Positions 1 to 12,365 of a DNA stretch of 64,000 nucleotides are shown piece by piece. A program made the translations under genes and the position numbers. Source of the DNA: Corella eumyota. Lineage: Eukaryota > Chordata > Ascidiacea > Phlebobranchia > Corellidae. The number at the start of each line of letters is the position of its first letter. Position 1 is the stretch's first letter. The stretch covers positions 248,001 to 312,000 of the forward strand of contig OY720101.1 in the NCBI GenBank assembly GCA_963082875.1, given 5' to 3'. Below the pieces are notes generated by a model. It saw only the letters and a list, made by a program, of their open reading frames with translations. It was not told the DNA's origin and ran no database searches.

Positions 1-577
1 GTAGTCTCATCAGTTGATGACGTCATGGAAAAGTAGCCTCATCAGTTGGTGACGCCATGGAAAAGTAGCCTCATCAGTTGGTGACGTCATGGAAAAGTAG
101 CCTCATCGAATAGTGACGCCATGGAAAAGTAGCCTCATCAGTTGGTGACGTCATGGAAAAGTAGCCTCATCAGTTGATGACGTCATGGAAAAGTAGTCTC
201 ATCGAATAGTGACGCCATGGAAAAGTAGCCTCATCAGTTGGTGACGTCATGGAAAAGTAGCATCATCAGTTGGTGACGTCATTAAAAAGTAGCCTCATCA
301 GTTGGTGACGTCATGAAAAAGTAGCCTCATCAGTTGATGACGTCATGGAAAAGTAGCCTCATCAGTTGGTGACGCCATGAAAAAGTAGCCTCATCAGTTG
401 GTGACGTCATTAAAAAGTAGCATCATCGAGTTGTGACGTCAATAAAAAGTAGCTTTATCAGTTGGTGACGTCATGGAAAAGTAGCATCATCGAATAGTGA
501 CGTCATTGAAAATTAGCATCATCGAATAGTGACGTCATTGAAAAGTAGCATCATCGAGTTGTGACGTCATTAAAAAG
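1..577. repeat. 32-bp minisatellite carrying TGACGTCA
   Basis: About 18 head-to-tail copies of a 32-bp unit that reads gtagcctcatcagttggtga followed by cgtcatggaaaa. Most copies contain an intact or one-base variant TGACGTCA palindrome, so the array is a long string of CRE-like sites. Variant units (cgaatagtgacg, cgagttgtgacg) cluster near the right end, as expected from array growth by unequal exchange. The array runs off the left edge, so its true length is unknown. There is no coding potential. Confidence 0.95.
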
Positions 578-1060
578 TAGGCATTCGCCGTTTCCTGGAA
601 GGTTATCATCAGAAACTTCGAAAAAAAGAAAAACAGGGGGCAGTCATCTATGTCTAATAAAGTTTAATTAAATATATTTATAGTAAACATTTTACCTTGT
701 TGCTGGAGGACGATATGTTGCCCTTTTTTTCCTCCATTCTTCATAAGATCATCATCATCAGTTCCTCCATTCCTCCACCTCATCACCAGAAACCTTAAAA
801 ACAAACAGGGAGCAGTTATCTATGTCTAATTACAAAAAATACGGTATTTTATGGTAAACATTTTACCTTGTTGGTGGAGGACAATATGTTGCCTGTTTGC
901 TCCTCCATTCCTCATGAAATCATCATCGCCAGTTCCTCCATTCCTCCACGTCATCACCAGACCCTTAATAAAGGAAGAGAGCAGTCATCTATGTCTAATT
1001 AGAAAAAATATTTTATTTTATAGTAAACATTTTACCTTGTTGCTGGACGTTATTGAGAAA
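578..1060. repeat. Duplicated segment, copy 1, with an internal ~170-bp period
   Basis: This segment contains about three imperfect copies of a unit of about 170 bp with the landmarks gcagtcatctatgtctaat, gtaaacattttaccttgttg and gttcctccattcctccac. The whole block recurs near 2.72-3.13 kb in the same orientation, so a block duplication was superimposed on a tandem repeat. It is not a known transposon to me and has no credible reading frame. Confidence 0.8.
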
Positions 1061-1767
1061 TAACATCATCGAATAGTGACGTCATCGGTTGGCGGCCTCC
1101 TGGGTTAGTGGAAAGTGACGTCACTTGAATGTGGAATCCACCGGGAAAATGCGATTGCATCTGCCAGTATGACGTCAGAATTACCTCAGAAAAAGAGAAA
1201 ACATTAAACTTGTTCTTTAACAATTTAGATTAAAATAATGTATTAGGTTTTACAATAAATATAAATTAAAGATTTATTTATACCGATTGCATGTGCACCA
1301 AACTTTTTATTTTATTTAGGGTAATTATGTTAAAAAAATAAAGGGAGGATAATAAAACAAACCAACTAAATAAATTAAACAAATAATTTATAAATTAACA
1401 CTATAATTAAATAAGTAATTAATTAAACAAACAAATTAACAAATTAATAAATAAATAAAACAAACCAGCAAGTAAATAAACAAATACAAAACATAAACTA
1501 GTAGCCTACTAATTAATAAAATGTTGTTAATAATTAGCGGGTAATTAAATATTAATAACCAACTAACCATTAGCTAACAAATCAACTAGCAGACGTGTGA
1601 GCGACAGTTAATCGTATCCAAGTGCACCAACTAGCGGCCGATTATTTCAGCTACATAGCTTCATCTAGCGGATGCTAATATAACGGCAATATCTAGTAAT
1701 GGTACGCCACCTAGAGGTCAACCTTTTTCAAATTATATAATCTGCCTTGGTAAATGCTGAAATGAAT

Positions 1768-2265
1768 GACGCAAACTGACGTAACAACTAAACGACGCAA
1801 ACTGACGTAACAACTAAACGACGCAAACTGACGTAAAAACTAAACGACGCAAACTGACGTAACAACTAAACGACGCAAACTGACGTAAAAACTAAACGAC
1901 GCAAACTGACGTAAAAACTAAACGACGCAAACTGACGTAAAAACTAAACGACGCAAACTGACGTAACGACGCAAACTTACGTGTAACTAAACGACGCAAA
2001 CTGACGTAAAAACTAAACGACGCAAACTGACGTAAAAACTAAACGACGCAAACTGACGTAACGACGCAAACTGACGTAACGACGCAAACTTACGTGTAAC
2101 TAAACGACGCAAACTGACGTAAAAACTAAACGACGCAAACTGACGTAACGACGCAAACTTACGTGTAACTAAACGACGCAAACTGACGTAAAAACTAAAC
2201 GACGCAAACTGACGTAAAAACTAAACGACGCAAACTGACGTAAAAACTAAACGACGCAAACTGAA
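1768..2265. repeat. 26-bp minisatellite with 15-18 bp short units
   Basis: Tandem units cgacgcaaactgacgtaa plus caactaaa or aaactaaa give a 26-bp period. Shorter units lacking the actaaa part, and a variant acttacgtgtaactaaa, recur in a semi-regular order, giving a higher-order pattern. Each unit holds TGACGTAA, one base from a CRE. An open frame on the minus strand here is only translation of the repeat. Confidence 0.93.
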
Positions 2266-2714
2266 GCGATGTGTTGCAACACGCGCACGAATTTATGTAA
2301 ACGTAAAACTGACGACTTGTTTAATCTAACTAGGCTGATCCTAGTATTAGGTCATTTGAGTATGATATCTGTGATCAATAATATCCTAAACTTGGTAAGT
2401 GAGGCCATCGCCTTAAGGGCAGGGTTGTAGGCCTTTTATTAAGGAAAGCATGTAAAAAGTATGGTGTACAAACAAAAAGTATAAATAAGTTTATTATTAA
2501 TATAAAATAAAAAAATTATTAAAGAACAAGTATCTCACCTGTATGTTAAAGGAATCACCTTTCTTGGGTCTTTTCCTCACAGCTCATCAATACCTAAACT
2601 AACAACTACCTTAAGGCCACATCCAATTCTTCATCTCCTCTTCAAATCACCGTAGAATCGCCTTTTCCACGCTGTCATTTCCTCCAAAACTTGTAACGTC
2701 ACAATTCCCTCTTC

Positions 2715-3130
2715 GTTTCTCGTTTAAAGCAGTTCGTCGTTTCCCGGAAGGTCATCATCAGAAACCTCGAAAAAAGAAACAGGGGGCAGTTATCTATGTC
2801 TAATAAAGTTTAATATAATATTTATAGTAAACATTTCACCTTATTGCTGGAGGACGATATGTTGCCCTTTTTTTCCTCCATTCTTCATAAGATCATCATC
2901 ATCAGTTCCTCCATTCCTCCACCTCATCACCAGAAAACTTAAAAAGAGCAGAGAGCAGTCATCTATGTCTAATTACAAAAAAATACAGTATTTTATAATA
3001 AACATTTTACCTTGTTGCTGGAGGAAGATATGTTGTCTGTTTGCTCCTCCATTCCTCATAAAATCATCATCAGAATATCCGGCTTCGTGAGGTCGTCATT
3101 ACCTTAAAAAACAAGGGGCAGTTATCTTTG
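2715..3130. repeat. Duplicated segment, copy 2
   Basis: This segment is a second copy of the block at 578-1060, sharing ttcccggaaggtcatcatca, gcagtcatctatgtctaat and gttcctccattcctccacct in the same order. Differences are scattered substitutions and small indels, so the duplication is not recent. The intervening 1.06-1.77 kb and 2.27-2.71 kb stretches are AT-rich and show no gene. Confidence 0.8.
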
Positions 3131-4901
3131 TCTTATTAGGAATTATTTAGTTATTTACACACTTTTAAAATGGTGCCGTGTTCTGAATATGCGGACTGTT
3201 AAACGCCAGACATTAAAATAACGAGTGTCGACACGCGCGCGATCCTACCCCTAACCCGTTGCATATTCAGATCAATAAACTTTATACAAGTTTTAATAAT
3301 TTTAAACAATATTAATAAAACAATCTACTTAACCCGATTTGTTGAAGTCAGCTTCGTCGAAACATTGATCTTCGGAGAGGATTAAATAAATATTAACAAA
3401 ATTAAATAACATAAATCTGTTAAACAAAATAAACAATGTTAGTATCGCTTTATGGCTAATAAAACTAACATATCCATCACTAAAGTTCTTGTTCATGTTC
3501 TAATGTTACAAAGATGGACGACTTCTACAACTGCAAGACAAACTTAAATGTTTTAAACTAACAAGATTTAGTTTAGTTTTAAGTAAACTCGCTACAACGA
3601 CTATATTTTGTATTCATCCGCCACGCTCTAAACTGATGATGACGTAACAAAACCCCACCACGCCTAATGTATCCATTCGCGGTTCTTAAAATGCCTTCAT
3701 TTTATGTTTTAAACTATCGGTTATACGTAAACTTAATGATAATACATAAACTAAACTAAAGAGGTCCCTACTTATTTTAATAACTTCATTTTACTGACTT
3801 TAAAAACTAAAATATTAAAAAACAATGGCGGGCGAATCTTTTCACCAAACCAACCACGTGGTTGCAAAACTAAGTTACTTCTTCAGACAGGAAAATTTTG
3901 AAGCGCTGCGAGCATTGGTTGCTGGAATTTGAAATCTTAAAAAATCTTTAAAAAAAAAATGAAAAGCGAGTAATTAACTAAAAACGAATTTTTCAGGCGT
4001 TTAAATTGGCTTCTAACACAAAGTATTGAAAAAGTTTGACTAAATAACTTTAATGTTACATATTGTCTTGATTTTAGAAATTTTCTTTAAAATGTTTTTC
4101 AAAGATTGTTTCACCATATTCCAATAAATTAATTATAAAAATTTAATTTTTATTCAAGCCCACTAAAAACATATTAAATTGATTTTTAAATTTTTTTTTT
4201 TGATTTAATTACAAATACCAAGTTTAAAACTGATTAATAATTTAATAACCAACAAATACTAATAATTTTTCAAGTTTACAAACTAAAGAAAAATATTTTA
4301 CTTTAAATTTTACATTAAAGCTAAGCAGTTATATTTTTTTTAAATTTTTGTGTATTTCAATTAAAAAATATTAAAATTAATGTTTTTATATTTATTCACT
4401 TAATTAAAATATATTCTGCTTTCTGCAAAGTTTCTGGCAGAAAAACTGTGGTCATTAAACCATAGACATCGTATATATTTATTTATATGCTGTCTATGGT
4501 ATCTACCGCGAATTTAAAAGTTTCTGGTAACGAACGAATGTTTAATTTTTTGTTTACATTAAACAAAACTAAAAACAGTAAACAAACTTGTTTTTCGTGA
4601 ATAAAAGGATTTTATCTTATTTGTATTAAAGTTTGATGTTAAATTTATTGACTATAAATTGTAAATAACAATGTTAAAATACTGGTAAAGCATTTTTTGA
4701 AAACTTTTGTAATTTTAATTTCTAATTTAATTAAACTTTATTTTTAACAGGGGAAATTTACGTTACTTTACAATTAGTAAACTCATTTAATGTTTTATAA
4801 AAGTTTGAACTAGCAAATTAAGAAATTTACTTAACAGTTCTACATGAAATAGTAATGCAGTTTAAACTTTTATTTTGAAGACATTATTTAAGTTTTTAAC
4901 T
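3131..4901. other. Gene-free AT-rich stretch with one hairpin
   Basis: I see no gene, repeat array or SINE in this stretch. The one distinct feature is a palindrome near 4459-4501, where accatagaca and tgtctatggt can pair around a short AT-rich loop. The last few hundred bases probably hold the promoter and 5' untranslated region of the gene that begins next. Confidence 0.5.
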
Positions 4902-7900
4902 ATGAGGTCACAAGGTCACAAAAGTTCAAGTTCAACGATAACAACTTTAATCACAGATGATGAAATTTATAAAACTGAAAATTTAATTTCACCAAAGTAA
5001 GTTTAACTTTATTATTTAATAAAACCAAACAATGTTGCATTTATTTTTAATGTTTTTTTACCAATTGATTTTTCATTATATATATTTTTGTGTATACTTA
5101 AACTGCTTTAAAAGTAATCTTAAAATTTATTTTTATGTTTTTTTAGAAGAAGTAAAAATTCCCAAACTAGAAGTTCTTCAGCTTCTAGAATGTTGGATGA
5201 ATATATCCACAATTTCAATAAAATACAAACTTATAAAATGGCAATTTCAATGACTGAAAACTGTACACAAACCCCTATTAAAAGAGAAGCCTTGCATAGA
5301 ACAAGTATTTTTATTTTTTCGTTATTTTTTTTTTTTTGTTTATATCTTTATCCTCGTTGTGGAAAAGTCGACTTCATGACTTAAACATAGAGTAACATCA
5401 GTTACTCCGACCCAGTCTTGAGTTGCCTTAGGCAGTTTGGGATATTATAGATTATAATTGCCCGATAATTATGCTGCTGATTAAGGGCTGGCTCAGCAGG
5501 AGTTAATACCGTTTATAGCGCCTTACTTAAGGGCGCTACAGAATGAGATTAGTGGGGATTGAACCGACGACCTCATGTGGGGTGTAGCAAGTGTTCTGAC
5601 CACTACACCACGCTGCCGGTAAAGCAAACTTTAAAATTCAGATTAATTTATTTTTGAATTATTTTTTAGTGCCGTCCACCCTTGAAAAAGAAATTAAAAT
5701 GGCCAAAATGTTGTTGCCCAGCAACCACTGTGATGTCACAGGTGATAACTATGATGTCATAAGTGGGATTGACTCTGAAAGTTTAGCAACTGATGAGTTG
5801 CTGGCTGCTCCTTCAAATTTTCAGGTTTTTCTTGCATAGAATTTTATGTAGTTTTTGTTTTAAATTAACATCTGTATTTCAATTATTTAATTTAAATTAA
5901 ATTAATTATTTTTAGGCAAATATTCCAAGGCTTTCAACTAAAAAATATGATCAGGAAAATTTTAATTCAACAGAGAAAGCGAAAAGAAATTTATTGAATT
6001 TAAAACAATTTAATAATTCAGCCAAAACCAAGGTCAGATATAAAAGACATTTAAAAAAAAAGATTTTTTACTTTAAAAATAATTTTAATTTGCTTTTTTT
6101 AGAATATTATTTCATCTGAAAGCGAAACCAACTTTTCCGACGACTCATTGACTTTAAACGAAATTAATAAGGACAAGAAAAGGTTATTTATTCTGTTATT
6201 TTAAAGTAGTTAAGAAATATTTTAAACCAAAATTTATTCAAACCAAATATTTGTTGCAGGAAAAGCAAAACTCGAACAGTTTTACATTTTTCTGGATCTG
6301 GTGGTTCAACCACAAGTACTGTAAGTTTTAAATTGTTTCAATTTTAACGGTTTTTATTAAAGTTAATAAAGTTGTTGTTTTATTAAGTGCTGGCTCAAGT
6401 GTTTGCTGTGTTTCTAACAACTTGAAAAATTAATTATTAAATATTAAATCAACAAACTTAATTAAAAGTCAGTGGTTTAAGCACAACCAGTTTATTTAAC
6501 AAATTTCGCTACTTACTTATACTCAAGTTGTTTAACTTTTTAGACGACCACTTCAAACACTTATAAACCTGAGTTGGATTTAACCCCAACGAACCAAACC
6601 AATATTAAATCACAATTCCTAACTCAACAAAACCGAGAAGGTTTAAGTGATTTGGAACAAGACATTGATAGGACTTGGAGATTAGTCAATGAATTAAAGG
6701 TGACATTAATTTAAAAATTATATTTTATTGGACCTAAAGTCAGTGTTAATAGGGACTGTGAAATTTTTTTACATTAACTAATTTAAAAGTTTTTTAAAAA
6801 ATGATTTTTTAATATTTTCAGGCTGATTTAACGTCCACCATAAATAACCTCGACCCTAGCAGTGTTTCCCTGGTGGAATTAATCGAGAAATTATCCAGGG
6901 TTGCCGTGAGAAAAGAAGAAAAACTGAAACAATCTTTACAACAGCCACTGTTAGATGATAATAATTCACTACATTGCTCAGACTTAGAAACAAGGTCAAC
7001 ATTAAAAAAATTAAAAAATAAACATAAATATTTTAAAGTTTCTGTCTTTTTAAAATTATTTAGATTAAAAAAAATTGTGGATTTATTAATAATCAAAATA
7101 AATAATCTTGTTAAATATTTTGTTATTTAAACTTAACCAGATCGACAAGTCAAGACAGTTCTACCTCAACAATGTCACAACCCTTACTTAGTGACAGTTA
7201 CAATCCTTATTCACTCAACGGAGTGAGTTACACTCCACATCGAGTGAAGTACGGTCACCTTCCTTACTCAACTACAACTGAGTCTACGACACAATCTGGT
7301 ATTGGTGATGGTTTTGCTAAAATATTTTGGTTTAATAATTAGTGCAATATTTTATTTTATATTTATTTATTCTCAGTGTGGAAGGTCGACTTTACAACCT
7401 AAACAGAGAGTGACATTTGTTACCCTAACCCAGTCTCAAGTTGACTTCGACAGTTTGGGATATTATAGATTATAATTGCCTTTTAACTACGCTGCTGATT
7501 AATTGTTTAGTTAGCAGGAGTTCATATCATTTATAGCGCCTTACTGAAGGGCCTACATGCAAGCAGTAGTGATTGAACCCAGAACCTCATGTAGTAAAAC
7601 CAAGTGTTTTCAACAAAAGCAAAGTGTTCCATACTAAAACTTAATAATTTTATCAGATTCCACCCTTCTTACAACTGATAATATTTCAGAAGCCATGAGA
7701 ATCATCGACGAGAGAAACAACGACAAACAAGATGATTATTACTCAACAGAGTTACCAGCATGGCTACGGGGCAGTGGTCAGTAGTTTAAAAAACAGTTAC
7801 ATAAAAACATAAATTTCTAAACATTTTACTTTTTTAATATTTAATATTTTAGATCCTCGTATTATCTCAGTGTTAACAAAAGCACAAAAAGTCCTAACTA

Positions 7901-10900
7901 CGCCGACCAAACAAAAAGACCAATTTACCAACCATTATATGGACCATACAAACACCATGCAAGCTGGTTCCACACCATATCACCACAATACCACTCTACC
8001 CCCCTCCAGTGATGAAAATAGCACAACAGACACCGATATTATTCTAGAGGGCGATAGAGATTGGGAGAAACCAATCCAATCAAGGTAAAAATATTTTTTA
8101 AATTTGAAAATTTTTTTAATTTACGCAAGGTGGCGCTGTTGAGTTGTAATTTAGGTTTTTTAACTTAGGCCTAAAATATAAAATTAAATGTAAAAATGTT
8201 TTAACTGCTAGGTAGAAGTAGAGAGCTGTAAATGATATTGTTATTTTGATTTCCTATTATATTGTATTTAGTCAACAACTATTTCTATTCTGGGACAAAA
8301 CTTTTCAAATATTTAAAGATTTTTTCTCCTTTTTTGTTGGGTGAAAGTTGAAGGTTTTGTAATAATGTGTTTGTATTAAATCTTTTGTTGTGAAAATTTC
8401 ATTTCTTTTGTGTTTTATTGAAACCGTTACAAACTTATTTTCTCCAAAATTTAATGGGTATAATTTGTACAAATATTTTGATAATAAGGCATCATAATAA
8501 GGTATAAATTTAACACAACTTTATTGTATATTTCAAGGTTCAAGGGTTAATATATATTAATTTAAAATCAAATTTTAACTTTAAAAAACACAAAGTTGAA
8601 ATGGTAACCATGGTAACCCTAAATATTTTTCTTCCACTTTAAAATGTAATGAAGCGTTTGGTTGAATTAAGGTTTAAGGGATTTCCTAAAACTTAAATCA
8701 CTTCAAGAAATGCTCGCTAATATTAAATTGATGGAATTGTTTGTTATATCCAGTATTTAAGTTGTTTATATTCGGGCTAAATGTAAAAATTCATTCTTTA
8801 AAAAACGCAATTTGTAATTTATAGTTTGCTATAGAATTCATAATCCTAAATATAACTTTAAATAATTAATTAATTTAAGCATCTTCCTTTTTAGTTTTAA
8901 CATCAACACCACTTATTAACCCGTTTATAATTACTTTATTTTTAGTTTAAACGAAGACATTTCTGTTTCGCTTTACGTTAAAGGAAAACCAAATCAACTC
9001 AATCATTTTATTAATTCCACACAGGTAGTTTTAATTTAACATTTATTTAATATTGCTTATTCTTCATAACGTTAATCATTAAAGGCACAACACGGTATTA
9101 ATTTCTAAATAACACTAATGCATATTTTAATGTTGAACACTATAGCAAATGTGCAATTATTGCATACCTTTATTTACAACTTTAAACCACAATTTTAAGC
9201 CAAACAATTTGTTATTTTTACGTACCACGCTATTAAAAGTTAATCGCTGGTTTATAACATTACAAACTAATAACAAAATGCTTTAAATCCATGTTTAATG
9301 TTGATTCGATACAGAACATGGGACTAAGTGGAGGCAATCAACCCGGATCAGTTGAAACCCTTAAAAATATGATTTTTACTTTGCAAGGTTTGCCAACACA
9401 AACATTAAAGAAAGGTGAGCATAAGAGTATAGTAATATAACATGTTGTAATTTTATTTGTGTTAAAATATTTGTTTTTTTGGCCTTTTTAAATTGTTTGG
9501 GAAAATGAGTAGGGTTGGGTTTTAGATTACAAAATAATTTTACAAAACTTTTCTGTAAATTTACCGCTGTTATTTCTCTTCACTATTACGTAATAATCAC
9601 ATGGAAGTGATGGTGAATGGGGTCACATGACAAATTGGGGTTATTAGGCCACCATGATTTTGTATTTTTTGGTAAATTCTCTCCCAAAAAATTATTAAAA
9701 AAAAAAAATAAAATAAAATCATTTTTTTAATTTTTAAAATTATCTAAAATTTTGTCCTTTATTTTAATAAAATTTATAAATGGTCATCTTAATTACTTTC
9801 AATTTAACATTTTTTTATATCAGTTTATATTAATTTTATTTTTCAGATGAAATTGAAAATGTGAGCAACGGGGAAAAATCACTGGAACGGTAAAAACAAA
9901 ATAATGACGTAACAAAGCTGCAATTATGACAAAATAATATTTCAAAATATTTATGTTTTTGTTAAATCGACCTTTAAGTTTATTCAAACAAAATTAAAAT
10001 CGCGTTCGAAAGAATTTTATTTTTAACTTTTTTTTAAAAGCTTTTAACTCGCGCGAGGTTTCGCCTCAAATGTTACGTAAAAACGCTTACAAACAACCCT
10101 ATATGACGTCATAATAGGAAGATAAGGGTGTGATAATGCGTGGCTCGTACGTAGTTGAGTTTGTGAGCGATCAATTTTAAAGAATTTTAATGAACCGCGA
10201 AGAAATATTTTCAACAAGTTTTAATTAAATAACTTTTAAAATAATTTTATTTTTTTAACTCCGTTTTATTAAATTAAATATTATTTAAAAAATTAACTTT
10301 TCCGTTTACCTTTGTGATTTTCTTTATTCATCTGTCGTCATAATCGAATTTGAATCACGTGACCTCGTTGAATCGGTCACGTGACTTTATTGAAAATAAA
10401 ATCACGAGTTTTCGCAAAAAACTCAAATATTAACTTAAATGATTTTGATCGATGTTCTTTAAACAATTTTGATTGTGACGTCATAATTCAAACTTGCTTT
10501 TTTATTGTGACCTAACCCAAGTTGTTAGTTTAACGATATTGGGGTCGATTGTTGAGTTTATTTGCTGAGGGTTGGAGCGGTTTTAAAATTGTTTAATTTT
10601 AACTGGACATCGACTTTTGCCCGAATTTAATTTCGAAATTTTAAAATTTGTGTAAAAAATTAAATTATTTATTTTTATTTGCAAAATTCAAGGTTTTATA
10701 ATTCTAAAAAACACAGCTACTTAAACATTTAATAAATCATTGTTACTGCATTGTTATTGACAATGGAGCAGACGATTGCCGAGAACTGACAATGACTGAA
10801 CAATGGTTAATAATGAAACGAACAATGTAATAATAATAGGCGTTTGTTGAACCAAAACCAATGTAAAATTGTCGATGTTTTAACAAAATATTTTGTTTAA

Positions 10901-11088
10901 GAATTCGAGGTTTAGCGTGTTTAAGAAAAAATGTTTTTTTAAATGTTTTTTCACTTTTTAACTTGTTTTTGTGGACGTGATTTTTACCACGTTTTAAAAG
11001 AAAGAATTTACCCAAAAAATTTTAAAACTTTTCTCTTCGCAGAGCAATGAAGCATTTAGAAAACTTAAAACGAATCACCCACAAATAA
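4902..11088 (+). CDS. 15-exon gene, possible LAS2 (C18orf54)-like protein
   Basis: Exons: 4902-4996, 5147-5304, 5670-5824, 5916-6032, 6103-6182, 6260-6320, 6544-6699, 6822-6994, 7141-7304, 7657-7776, 7853-8084, 8946-9024, 9315-9414, 9847-9889, 11043-11088. All borders are GT/AG, phase carries through, and the product is 592 residues. It is polar, Ser/Thr/Asn-rich and has no signal peptide or membrane segment, so it is probably intracellular. An early SSSASRMLDEYIHNF motif, then SLATDELLAAPSNF, a central LPAWLRGSDP and a C-terminal helix ending MKHLENLKRITHK resemble, from memory, landmarks of vertebrate LAS2/C18orf54, a poorly characterised protein. This identity is tentative. Introns 2 and 9 carry SINEs; the last intron (1.15 kb) is unusually long for the gene. 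Confidence 0.72.
5325..5620 (-). mobile_element. tRNA-derived SINE, near full length
   Basis: Read on the minus strand it starts with accggcagcgtggtgtagtg (Pol III A-box region), then ggttcaatccc (B box), a body containing taatcagcagcataattatc and ggagtaactgatgttactct, and ends gaggataaagatata plus an A-rich tail. It lies in intron 2 of the surrounding gene, opposite to transcription. It resembles the composite tRNA SINE reported from Ciona (Cics-1); that name is from memory. Confidence 0.85.
7375..7625 (-). mobile_element. tRNA-derived SINE, diverged
   Basis: This is the same family as the copy at 5325-5620, more diverged. The B box (from gattgaaccc), the tattatagattataattgcc body and the gtgtggaaggtcgac 3' part are recognisable, while the A-box end has decayed. 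It lies in intron 9 of the surrounding gene. Confidence 0.75.
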
Positions 11089-11419
11089 GAAGCACGTGAC
11101 GTCATGCGTAACTGGGCACGTGATGTTTGTTTTCGCGTTAGCATAGCAACGGGATCCTCTATCATTATGACGTCATATTCTGTCACGCACGAATTGAAAG
11201 GCGATCCTCGACATTTGGCGGATGAATACGTTTGACCTTTGGGTTTATTTTTAAACTTTTTAAGACAAAAATTTAGACAAAGTTTTTAAATTTTTAAATA
11301 TTTTTTTTTAAGTTTTAGTTTTTCATGATCTTTGCAAAATTTGTGAGAAAACCAAACAAAATGGAGACATAAGCATTAGGTTTTTAATTTGTTATATCTT
11401 TTAGCTTTTATATTGTATT

Positions 11420-11425
11420 AATAAA
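11420..11425 (+). terminator. Poly(A) signal AATAAA
   Basis: This AATAAA lies about 330 bases after the stop codon of the 15-exon plus-strand gene and is the first good hexamer in the right orientation. It implies a 3' untranslated region of about 350 bases. Confidence 0.5.
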
Positions 11426-11429
11426 TAAA

Positions 11430-12340
11430 CTTTAGACCGTCCAAAAACTTTTAAATATGCCAAATTTTAGTGTCTTTAACGTAAATTTAACAAATCCTTA
11501 TTCATTTTTGCAAACAAACGACAAATACCAAACAAAATTAACCAAAATCTCACAAACAGAACAAACAAAATTCGCTTAAACAAATCATTAAAACTTTTTT
11601 TTGCTTTTTTAATATTAATCATTAAATTACATTTTATTTTACCTTTGTTGTTATCTATTATTCGAACTATCATGTATCGTCCCTTATTATGGTTTTTACT
11701 GTGATTGTATCTTATCCTGCATTTTTCATTTAATAAACTTGATTTTAAATATTTTCAAGTGCTAAATCAAACTCCACATTGTGACGTAGACGCCATATAC
11801 ATTTGATGACGTCAGTGTCCCTTGTGACGTCACAAATACCTTTCCAAAAAATATAAAATGAAATCCAAAAAGCAAACTTATTTGTAAGGTTTAAAACCAG
11901 ACGCATGTTTTTGGGAGCAACTGGACTGGTTAGCTCAAGTTTTTTGTGACGTCACAAGGGGACAGTGACGTCATAGCAACTGGCCTGGTTAGCTCAAGTT
12001 CGAATCCAGCCAAGAGCAAGTAACAAAAAGTTAGAAAACAACTTGAACTTGGATCTACTCCCAGTAAGACTTGAAGATTACAAAAAACAAGTTTTAAACA
12101 AACAAGAAGACAATATAAGAACCAGTATCAACCCAATCAATACTAATTAGTCACGTGACCAATTATCAAAGTTTATATTGATCTTTTTGGAGATGGCAAA
12201 AACCGCTCAAGAATAGAAAAGTTGTCGATTTTTTGATTTATTTTTAATTTATTTCATCGAATTCACAAAAGGAAAGTTTAAAATTCGAGGCGATATATAA
12301 AAAGAATTAGTTTTTACTCTGAATTATACAAGAATTACAA
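11430..12340. other. Convergent intergenic region with CRE-like sites
   Basis: This stretch lies between the ends of two converging genes. It has no coding signal. It contains TGACGTCA near 11808, 11822, 11947 and 11967, and a direct repeat of about 25 bases (gcaactgg[ac]ctggttagct) near 11915 and 11976. The second copy continues into gttcgaatccagcc, a tRNA B-box-like end, probably a SINE remnant. Confidence 0.5.
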
Positions 12341-12341
12341 G

Positions 12342-12347
12342 TTTATT
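12342..12347 (-). terminator. Poly(A) signal of gene A
   Basis: AATAAA on the minus strand, about 20 bases after the stop codon of gene A. The paralogous gene B has the same very short arrangement, which supports both gene ends. Confidence 0.65.
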
Positions 12348-12365
12348 TATAAAAGGTCGTTGCAT

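Noticed and set aside
1-577. Possible CRISPR-like direct repeats
   Set aside because: Units are contiguous with no unique spacers, in a eukaryotic genome; it is a minisatellite.
1987-2181. Minus-strand open frame of 64 residues
   Set aside because: It is only the translation of the 26-bp minisatellite, giving a periodic peptide.
6818-7096. Minus-strand open frame of 92 residues
   Set aside because: Shadow of exon 8 of the plus-strand gene; that exon is in phase with its neighbours, the antisense frame is not.
10743-11015. Minus-strand open frame of 90 residues
   Set aside because: Low-complexity Lys/Phe-rich peptide inside the last intron of the plus-strand gene, no homology recognised.
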